DNA of 7,128 bases from a bacterium (GTDB lineage Bacteria > UBA9089): the NCBI GenBank assembly GCA_003485015.1, contig DNCN01000120.1, positions 1 to 7,128 of the forward strand, written 5' to 3'. Every line of letters begins with the position of its first letter. Within the stretch, counting starts at the first letter, position 1. The notes below the pieces were generated by a model. The model saw only the letters and a list, made by a program, of their open reading frames with translations, was not told the DNA's origin and searched no databases. The translations under genes were made by a program, and so were the position numbers. Of the stretch, positions 1 through 5,062 are shown in pieces.

Positions 1-1
1 T

Positions 2-139
2 TCTTATGACAAAGGAGAGACATGGCAAAAGATTATAGAGACACCTGTTTTTTATGAATTTGCAATTGACCCTCATCAATCTAATAGATTTTACGCAGGA
101 GAAAAAGAGGGAATATACAAAATACATATAATTGACTAA
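2..139 (+). CDS. C-terminal end of an Asp-box (BNR/sortilin-like) repeat protein, 5' truncated by the window
   Basis: The frame is open from the window edge to a TAA at 137-139 and gives 45 residues; the start lies upstream of the window. It begins with SYDKGETW, an exact match to the Asp-box S-x-D-x-G-x-T-W found in sialidase/BNR, sortilin and YCF48-like beta-propellers. The following FAIDPHQSNRFYAGEKEG and IYKI match the usual strand pattern after an Asp-box (aIDP.nPn.lYAGt..GiyK). The protein stops just after this blade, so this is its last repeat. Such proteins are usually secreted propellers, but the signal peptide and most of the domain are outside the window, so substrate and location cannot be given. 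No clear terminator follows. Confidence 0.7.
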   Translation, partial: SYDKGETWQKIIETPVFYEFAIDPHQSNRFYAGEKEGIYKIHIID

Positions 140-193
140 ACTTTTGTATTCTGATCCGCTTAATTTACCTTAAAACATAATCCGTTTTACAAA

Positions 194-394
194 ATGTTAA
201 AGAAACTAATTAATTGGAAATTATTTTGGATTTTATTTGGAGGAGGTATTTTAGGTGTCATTGCTATCCTGCCATATACTTTAGCTCTTCAGAAAGAGTT
301 ACTAAAAGAATCCCAATACCTTTGAATATACTTTTACTAATTCAATTTTTTCAGAAATATGGTTATCTTTGCTATTTTCATTATTAAAGGATAA
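194..394 (+). pseudogene. Frameshifted N-terminal remnant of a CPBP-type (CAAX protease-like) membrane protein
   Basis: An ATG at 194 opens a 43-residue frame ending in TGA at 323. It encodes an amphipathic start and a hydrophobic helix (LINWKLFWILFGGGILGVIA followed by LPYTLALQKELLKES), which strongly recalls the first membrane segment of CPBP intramembrane metalloproteases. The resemblance continues past the stop but changes frame. From about 310 to 354 a second frame reads IPIPLNILLLIQFFQ, and from 356 the first frame resumes with NMVIFAIFII, which is what the family's second helix looks like, before TAA at 392. The catalytic glutamate region is absent. No good Shine-Dalgarno precedes 194. 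I read this as a decayed gene start with two compensating shifts. An unrelated 43-residue membrane peptide is the alternative. The family call is from memory of the pattern, not from a search. Confidence 0.5.
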
Positions 395-484
395 GAGCTT
401 ATTACATTTGTAACTTTGGAGTTTAAGTATAGAGTTGATTTTTTTACCCCGGTTAACATCTGTTGGACAACCTATAGATTTCTC

Positions 485-512
485 TTGACATCTGGCAGAT
501 TTGGACTATAAT
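485..512 (+). promoter_or_regulatory. Full-consensus sigma-70 promoter for the 553-2716 gene pair
   Basis: TTGACA at 485-490 and TATAAT at 507-512 are both perfect matches to the housekeeping sigma consensus, separated by 16 bases. Transcription should begin near 518-521, giving a leader of roughly 33 bases before the ATG at 553. This is the only full-consensus promoter I see in the window and it points at the envelope gene pair, suggesting strong constitutive expression. No operator-like inverted repeat overlaps it. Confidence 0.8.
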
Positions 513-529
513 AACTTTTTTAAAGCACT

Positions 530-565
530 CTTTAAGGTAAATGGAGGGATGAATGCTCCTTAAGG
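530..565 (+). promoter_or_regulatory. Possible leader hairpin presenting the ribosome binding site of the 553 gene
   Basis: Bases 530-537 (CTTTAAGG) can pair with 558-565 (CCTTAAGG) as an 8-pair RNA stem with one G-U, leaving a 20-base loop that contains GGAGGG and the ATG at 553. A competing 4-pair stem, GGAG 543-546 with CTCC 556-559, would instead hide the binding site. The two cannot form together. Chance pairing is a real possibility for stems this short. Confidence 0.25.
543..548 (+). promoter_or_regulatory. Shine-Dalgarno GGAGGG setting the start at 553
   Basis: GGAGGG ends 4 bases before ATG 553. Two nearby ATGs (541 and 549) open only tiny frames (MEG-stop and MNAP-stop), and an in-frame TGA at 550-552 sits directly before ATG 553, so the gene cannot start further upstream. 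Confidence 0.7.
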
Positions 566-1401
566 TAGGTATATTCATCTTTCTTCTCCTTCTTCCTGGA
601 GAAGAGAGCCTCTTACCTGATCTGGGTTCTCTCTTCAAAAAGGATTCTCCCTTAACCCCCAAACTGGTCAAGGTTCACACCCTTACTCAGCCTGTCTCAC
701 TCTGTGAAGAGAGGATTATGGATCGGAAACTTGGTCTAGTAGTCTTTGAACTCGAGAACGATCCGGGTAGGATACTGACTGACTATCTCATCTCTTCCCT
801 CTCAAAGAGGAACCGTTTCAGGTTACTCTCCCTTCAGAGAATCCCCCTTGAGTTGCCTCCTCCCGATCAACCCTCACCCTTAGAGAAACTCTCCTTCATT
901 GAATCACTACCAGAAGCAATCTCTCTTTCAAAGATGGCTGAGCGGATTAAAGCTGATTTTGCAGTAATGGGTCGGGTGGTCCAAGAGGGGGAGAGGATGA
1001 AGGTCCACTTACGACTGGTTGATCTCTCGAATGAACAGATCCTTCTAGCTGAGGTTCTTGAGGGAGATCAGGATGAAATCCTCCGAGAGATGAACGCCTT
1101 CATTCAAGAAATCCATGATCGATTCCCCCTGCTTGACGGAGAAGTGATCTTTGTCCGGGGGAATCGGATCAATGTCACTCTAGGCCAATTCGATGGGGCT
1201 AAAGAGGGAATGGAGCTTATCGTCTATCGAGTATTGGGTCTAGAGAGGATTCCAGATAGGGGTTGGATAATAGGCATCCAGACACAGGATATCGGCAAGG
1301 TCAGGGTCTCTCGGGTTAGTGAGTTCACCTCTGAAGCCGAAATCCTTGAACTACTCCCCTTAGTTGAGATTCAGAGAGGGGATAAGGTTGTAACCAGGTA
1401 G
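553..1401 (+). CDS. Secreted FlgO/CsgG-like protein with a FlgT C-terminal-like domain
   Basis: This 282-residue protein opens with a short basic/hydrophobic signal sequence (MLLKVGIFIFLLLLPG), so it probably acts in the periplasm or at the outer membrane. Residues about 58-190 resemble the FlgO/CsgG/TolB-N type of alpha-beta fold: KLGLVVFELEN, then DYLISSLSKRNRFRLL, then ADFAVMGRVVQEGERMKVHL with RLVDLSNEQILLAE. Residues about 194-282 match the FlgT C-terminal domain pattern: DGEVIFVRGNRINVTLG, a KEGMELIVYR strand, an IG..T...GKVRVSRV strand and a closing RGDKV. In Vibrio, FlgO and FlgT belong to the outer rings of the flagellum, but no flagellar gene is in view, and free-standing proteins of this build occur in many uncultured bacteria. 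I therefore give no flagellar role. The start at 553 is fixed by a preceding in-frame stop and yields the signal peptide; the later ATG at 718 would remove it. Seven bases separate it from the lipoprotein gene, so the two are cotranscribed. Confidence 0.7.
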   Translation: MLLKVGIFIFLLLLPGEESLLPDLGSLFKKDSPLTPKLVKVHTLTQPVSLCEERIMDRKLGLVVFELENDPGRILTDYLISSLSKRNRFRLLSLQRIPLELPPPDQPSPLEKLSFIESLPEAISLSKMAERIKADFAVMGRVVQEGERMKVHLRLVDLSNEQILLAEVLEGDQDEILREMNAFIQEIHDRFPLLDGEVIFVRGNRINVTLGQFDGAKEGMELIVYRVLGLERIPDRGWIIGIQTQDIGKVRVSRVSEFTSEAEILELLPLVEIQRGDKVVTR

Positions 1402-1408
1402 TCGGTTT

Positions 1409-2716
1409 ATGGGCGATAGAAAGAGTCAAAGACCCAAGATCAAAGCTCCAAGATCTCATTGCCCATCATTTACCCTACCCTTTCTTATCTTACTTCTGCT
1501 CTTTGCGGGTTGTCTCCGACGCCAAACTACCCTTCCCATCCGAGTCAGTAAAGAGTTCATACCAGGATATAAATCCGTCCTTATCATAGGTTGCCTTGGT
1601 CCTGAGCCTGGAGAGTTCGATCATCCTACAGGTATAGCCATTGACGAAAAAGAGAATATCTATGTCACCGACACAGGAAACTATCGGGTCCAGGGATTCA
1701 ATTCAAAAGGACAACCCATCCTCGCCTTCGGTGGACCTGCTGAGTATACAGGTATGCTTACCGGAGTTACCTCCTTTAAGCATGGCCTCTTGGTAGTCGA
1801 TCGGTCTAGAAGTCTCCTTCTTGCCTTTACCAAAAAAGGACGACCCCTCAATATTGACTTCACTGAAGAGCTCTGTCAGTTCCAAGATCTCAATCAGGTG
1901 GCCCAGGGTAAAAAGGGAGAGATGTTTGGTGTTGATGGGGATCGAGCCATAGCTATAAGAGGCGATTATCTCTATATTACTGATATAGACAAGGTCCGAA
2001 AGTTCAGAATCAAAAAGAACAAAGAGTTGGAATTGGCCCTAGAGTTTGGAATGTGGGGGGAAGGACAAGGAGAATTTATGCTCCCTCAAGGGATAACAGT
2101 TGATCACGAAGGCTGTATTTATGTGGCTGATACCCTTAACAATCGCATCCAGAAGTTTAGCCCAAGGGGTAAATTCTTACTTGCCCTTGGGGAGCTTAAT
2201 AAACCCATGGGCATAGCAGTTACTAGAACTGGCGCTATCTGGGTGGTAGAGAATGGCCGCCATCGGCTTCAGAAGTTCATTCCTGAGATAAAGATAGTTA
2301 TTCCTCAAGAGATTGCTAAGATAACTAACTACGAATGGCTCTACAACCGTGGTCGCCAGCTTGAGTCTTTTAAAGAATTCTATCAAGCCATTGCCTACTA
2401 CCAAAGATGCATTGAGGTAAAGCCTGATTCGCCGTTTGCCAGCCGAGCTCAGCTCCAGATCGGCCGCAGTTTTAAGAAATTGGGAAGTATCGAGATGGCT
2501 TTTATGGCCTATGATCAGGTAGTAGAAGACTATCCCAGATCAAAGGAGGCCTCTAGATCTTTATTAGAAAAAGGAAGATTCCTTGAAGAACTCAGGCTCT
2601 TTGAGGATGCAAAGAGGGCCTATGAGAGGATTGTTAAGGAGTATCCTGACTCTAAAGAGAATAGACTGGCCGAAAAGAGGATAGAGTTTATAGAGGAGAA
2701 GATCCTGGGAGGATAG
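1409..2716 (+). CDS. NHL-repeat beta-propeller lipoprotein with C-terminal TPR/TolA-binding-like repeats
   Basis: This 435-residue protein has a basic N-terminus, a hydrophobic segment (residues 21-34) and a lipobox-like FAGC with Cys35 as the probable lipidation site. Residues about 55-292 form NHL-type blades. The clearest are GEFDHPTGIAIDEKENIYVT with DTGNYRVQGF, and GEFMLPQGITVDHEGCIYVA with DTLNNRIQKF, followed by NKPMGIAVTRTGAIWVVENG; the middle blades are degenerate. Residues about 306-430 hold three helical repeats of the TPR/YbgF kind: EFYQAIAYYQRCIEVKPDSP, IEMAFMAYDQVVEDYPRSKE, FEDAKRAYERIVKEYPDSKE. Both parts are protein-protein interaction scaffolds, so I infer a lipid-anchored adaptor, probably working with the FlgT-like protein encoded 7 bases upstream. 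A weak AGG (1396-1398) overlaps the end of the upstream gene. No ATG, GTG or TTG lies between the start and the membrane segment, so the long 24-residue n-region seems real or the start is non-standard. Confidence 0.8.
   Translation: MGDRKSQRPKIKAPRSHCPSFTLPFLILLLLFAGCLRRQTTLPIRVSKEFIPGYKSVLIIGCLGPEPGEFDHPTGIAIDEKENIYVTDTGNYRVQGFNSKGQPILAFGGPAEYTGMLTGVTSFKHGLLVVDRSRSLLLAFTKKGRPLNIDFTEELCQFQDLNQVAQGKKGEMFGVDGDRAIAIRGDYLYITDIDKVRKFRIKKNKELELALEFGMWGEGQGEFMLPQGITVDHEGCIYVADTLNNRIQKFSPRGKFLLALGELNKPMGIAVTRTGAIWVVENGRHRLQKFIPEIKIVIPQEIAKITNYEWLYNRGRQLESFKEFYQAIAYYQRCIEVKPDSPFASRAQLQIGRSFKKLGSIEMAFMAYDQVVEDYPRSKEASRSLLEKGRFLEELRLFEDAKRAYERIVKEYPDSKENRLAEKRIEFIEEKILGG
1423..1464 (+). repeat. Degenerate 14-base tandem repeat inside the signal-peptide coding region
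   Basis: Two imperfect 14-base units stand side by side, GAGTCAAAGACCCA (1423-1436) and AGATCAAAGCTCCA (1437-1450), identical at 9 positions. A third beginning, AGATCTC, follows at 1451. They encode the unusually long polar n-region of the lipoprotein. Similar TCAAAG/CCAAG-type repeats are often seen between genes in uncultured bacteria, so this may be a captured intergenic repeat. The repeat is short and could be coincidental. Confidence 0.35.
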
Positions 2717-2748
2717 GTAAATAGAAAAAATCAGGCCTTTCTTCAACT

Positions 2749-2767
2749 CTTCTTGAGTCTTAAGAAG
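2749..2767 (+). other. Small hairpin after the lipoprotein gene
   Basis: CTTCTTGA (2749-2756) pairs with TTAAGAAG (2760-2767) around a 3-base loop, with one G-T pair. It lies 33 bases after the stop codon of the lipoprotein gene, where a terminator is expected, but no T-run follows. It is therefore at best a weak or factor-assisted terminator. Confidence 0.3.
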
Positions 2768-2823
2768 TATAGAATCCGAAAAATAGAAGTAATTGCTATG
2801 GAGATTGTGGGTAACCCAAAAGA

Positions 2824-2852
2824 GTTATCCTCCACTATCTGTGGAGAAGAAC
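2824..2852 (+). promoter_or_regulatory. Hairpin in the leader of the histidine kinase gene
   Basis: CTCCAC (2830-2835) and GTGGAG (2841-2846) form a perfect 6-pair stem with a 5-base loop. It extends to 12 positions (2824-2835 with 2841-2852) with two mismatches. A second copy of TGGAG at 2799-2803 can compete for CTCCA at 2830-2834, and a TGGG/CCCA hairpin sits between them (2808-2818). The hairpin ends 21 bases before the ATG at 2874 and leaves the AAGG ribosome site (2863-2866) free. It could be a regulatory leader or an mRNA-stabilising stem; no known riboswitch is recognised. I found no convincing sigma-70 promoter here. Confidence 0.35.
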
Positions 2853-2873
2853 TATTATTTCTAAGGTAAGCCG

Positions 2874-4664
2874 ATGGAAAGGATTACGAGGGTAGAATTA
2901 CCAGAGAAATCTAAGATTACTGATCTGATTGAAGAGGAGATATTGAGTCTACTCCTTAAGGGCCTAAACGAAGAGGAGAGAGGGTTAGTGGTAGAGGAGA
3001 TAGTTGATGGAGAAGTTAAACGTGTCCCTTCAAGAGAGGTTATTCTGGAGTCATATTGGACCCCTCTCTGTAATTATATGCACAAATTTCCACTAGGAGA
3101 ATTCCATTGTAGAAATAGCACTCAAGAGTTGGCAAGATGTATCATCAAGGGAGAAATACAACCGGGAAGACATCAATGCTATTTAGGAATAGAGGCCTTC
3201 TCCATTCCATTTGAATTTCAGGGAGAGATTATTGGGGTTCTATTTGGGGGGAAGTATCAGACTGAAGACTCTAATATCGAAGAGAGACTAGAAAGTTTCT
3301 ATGATCAGGAGAAAGGGTGGTTTGATCTTGAAGAGGCCAAAAGCCACATTCCCTCTATTAGAAAAATGTCCAAAAAAGAGATTAAAAAACTAATAGAGAG
3401 ATTAGAAGAGGGGGCTTCCCAAGTCATGAAGATCGCAAGCAACAACTATACACTTAAGAAAACATTAGCCTATCAAGGATTCCGTTCAGAGATAATGAGC
3501 TTCTTTGTCAAACAGCTTCAGGTAGGTTTACCATTAGAGGTAATCCTTTTACGAATACTTGAGGAGGTGAACTATCTCTTTGAGATCGAATCCTCCTTAT
3601 TTCTTTTAACCTATAGAGGTAAAGATGCGACGATATCTGCACCACCGTTATCTGTAGATCAAAGAACGATAAAGATGATCATCTCTGAAATAAAGAGTGG
3701 CTTTAATGAGAGGGATGGAATGTATTCGTGGAAGAAGAGAGAGGATGGGACAAAGCATTTAACCCGAATTAGGGATAAATTTGGCTTAAAGGAGTCACCT
3801 AATTCTATTTATGCCCTTCCCCTTCCCTTTGGTGATGAAATAGAAGGTTTCTTTATCTTTATTGACCCAAATATAGAATGGGATGATTCTGACTTCGTTG
3901 GGTTTCTCAAAGTATTGGCTGAGACTATCACCATTCAGATCAATCTCTGGCAAGGAACTATTGAAAGAGAAGATTTTATGGCTGAAATGGTCCACCGTCT
4001 GAAGTCTCCAATGCAGATCATAATGACCAAATGTATGACCTTAGAAGATAAATTGAAAGGGGACCAAGAATTTCAAAGGACTATTCAAGGGGTTAAAGGT
4101 GGAGTAACCCTCCTTGACCATCAGACAAAGGGTTATTCTTTTATCACCACTAAAGAAAGGTTTCCAATCATTAAACCTTACCAAATCCATGTATTAGTGA
4201 GAACTTGTATCAACAGATTTAGATCCATCGCTGAAATTAAGAATATTGGGATTAAATTGGAAGAGACAGGGGACAAGAGAAAGGAGGTAGAGATGGATAA
4301 AAGTATGATGGATTTAGCCATATCTAACCTTATCGATAATGCCATAAAATATTCATTTCCTTCTTCTTTTATCAAAATAAAGCTATTATTTAAGGAAGAA
4401 AGTTGTTGTATCTCTATTAGCAACAAAGGATACGAAATCTTAGATGAAGAGAGGGATAAAATATTTGAGCGGTATTATCGTGGAGAGGTGATTAGAAGGA
4501 AAGACCTTATACCAGGAACGGGTATCGGTTTAGCTGTGGCTAAAGAGATCGTAGAGAAGATACATAAAGGAGAAGTAAAGGCAGTAAGTCATCATTTAAG
4601 AGATGGGTACCATCATACTTTCTCCATCTTTCTTCCATATCACTGGGAGGTAGCGATATTATGA
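2874..4664 (+). CDS. Cytoplasmic PocR-GAF sensor histidine kinase
   Basis: The 596 residues show no membrane segment. Residues about 60-200 resemble the PocR ligand-binding domain, with GEFHCRNS (Cys79), RHQCYLGI (Cys102) and IPFEFQGEIIGVLFGGKY matching its C-R-x-S, C-H-x-G-L and PI.....G.l.gGq landmarks; Cys66 and Cys89 are also present. PocR domains are PAS-like and thought to sense small organic molecules such as diols. A divergent GAF domain spans about 215-355. The dimerisation helix carries MVHRLKSPMQ with His374 as the phosphoacceptor. The ATPase part has an N box (LAISNLIDNAIKYS, Asn485 and Asn489) and a G2 box (PGTGIGLAVAKEIV, 547-560). Oddities: the acidic residue normally after the His is Arg375, and the G1 box DxGxG reads NKGYE (517-521). 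The start has AAGG at 2863-2866, 7 bases upstream. The stop overlaps the receiver gene by ATGA, so that receiver is the likely phosphorylation partner. Confidence 0.85.
   Translation: MERITRVELPEKSKITDLIEEEILSLLLKGLNEEERGLVVEEIVDGEVKRVPSREVILESYWTPLCNYMHKFPLGEFHCRNSTQELARCIIKGEIQPGRHQCYLGIEAFSIPFEFQGEIIGVLFGGKYQTEDSNIEERLESFYDQEKGWFDLEEAKSHIPSIRKMSKKEIKKLIERLEEGASQVMKIASNNYTLKKTLAYQGFRSEIMSFFVKQLQVGLPLEVILLRILEEVNYLFEIESSLFLLTYRGKDATISAPPLSVDQRTIKMIISEIKSGFNERDGMYSWKKREDGTKHLTRIRDKFGLKESPNSIYALPLPFGDEIEGFFIFIDPNIEWDDSDFVGFLKVLAETITIQINLWQGTIEREDFMAEMVHRLKSPMQIIMTKCMTLEDKLKGDQEFQRTIQGVKGGVTLLDHQTKGYSFITTKERFPIIKPYQIHVLVRTCINRFRSIAEIKNIGIKLEETGDKRKEVEMDKSMMDLAISNLIDNAIKYSFPSSFIKIKLLFKEESCCISISNKGYEILDEERDKIFERYYRGEVIRRKDLIPGTGIGLAVAKEIVEKIHKGEVKAVSHHLRDGYHHTFSIFLPYHWEVAIL
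4645..4650 (+). promoter_or_regulatory. Ribosome binding site GGGAGG for the receiver gene, inside the kinase gene
   Basis: GGGAGG lies 10 bases before ATG 4661 and 16 before the alternative ATG 4667, which favours the upstream start and the 4-base overlap with the kinase stop codon. This arrangement implies translational coupling. Confidence 0.65.
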
Positions 4665-5059
4665 ATATGAAGAAGAAAATTCTGATCGTTGAAGATGAGT
4701 ATTCCACAATAGAGGATATTGGGGAAAGATTGAAGAATGATGGGTATGAGGTGGATGTAGCCTGTGATGTTAAAGAGGCAATGGAACATCTTAAAGAGAG
4801 CGAATATGCTGTTGTTCTCTTGGACATTATGCTTCCTACCCGAGAGGTTATCGAAAGAGATCCTGAACAGGCAGGGGTGGAGATTTTAAAGAATTTAAAG
4901 AAAGACTCTCCAAAGACCAGAGTAGTTGTCCTTACAGCAGTAATGAATCATAGAACTCATAAGGAGATAAAGGAATATGCACCTGATGAGGTAATGATAA
5001 AACCAGTAGACGGAAATGAACTTTGTGAAACCTTAAAAGGGCTGGTTGAAAGAGGATAA
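4661..5059 (+). CDS. Stand-alone receiver (CheY-like response regulator)
   Basis: At 132 residues this is a single receiver domain with no output domain. The phosphorylation site is complete: acidic pair Glu11-Asp12 (ILIVEDE), phosphoacceptor Asp55 (VVLLDIMLP), Thr92 (VVVLTA) and Lys114 (VMIKPVDG). Between Pro59 and Gly72 the beta3-alpha3 loop is about 9 residues longer than in CheY-type receivers (TREVIERDPEQA), near the phosphorylation site and so possibly a partner-binding surface. It overlaps the kinase stop by 4 bases and is followed 3 bases later by the cyclase gene. With no DNA-binding part it must act by protein contact or pass phosphate on; the cyclase is the obvious candidate, by gene order only. 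A relay to a distant protein is the alternative. Confidence 0.9.
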   Translation: MNMKKKILIVEDEYSTIEDIGERLKNDGYEVDVACDVKEAMEHLKESEYAVVLLDIMLPTREVIERDPEQAGVEILKNLKKDSPKTRVVVLTAVMNHRTHKEIKEYAPDEVMIKPVDGNELCETLKGLVERG

Positions 5060-5062
5060 GAG

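Larger units (their letters stand above)
140..552. other. AT-rich region without an intact gene
   Basis: This 413-base stretch separates the Asp-box gene from the envelope gene pair. It is clearly richer in A+T than the flanking genes: the row 361-420 has 17 G/C of 60 by hand count. It holds a short membrane-protein remnant (194-394), a further open but startless frame at 395-511 that resembles nothing I know, and a strong promoter (485-512). A weak A/T stem, TAAAAC/GTTTTA at 171-176 and 184-189, is not followed by a T-run and is not a convincing terminator. Confidence 0.6.

Noticed and set aside
171..189. A/T-rich stem TAAAAC/GTTTTA after the Asp-box gene, as a terminator
   Set aside because: Only 6 weak pairs with a 7-base loop and no T-run after it.
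395..511. Open frame of 38 codons following the CPBP-like remnant
   Set aside because: It has no start codon or ribosome site, overlaps the promoter, and resembles no family I know.
534..541. TAAGGTAA shared by the leaders at 534-541 and 2862-2869, as a common regulatory motif
   Set aside because: Eight bases including a ribosome-site-like AAGG are expected by chance near gene starts; the flanks differ.
718..1401. Later ATG (718) as the start of the FlgT-like protein
   Set aside because: It would remove the signal sequence, and the start at 553 has a better ribosome site, leader and promoter spacing.
2753..2775. TTGAGT with TAGAAT as a promoter for the kinase operon
   Set aside because: The spacing is only 11 bases, too short for a sigma-70 promoter.
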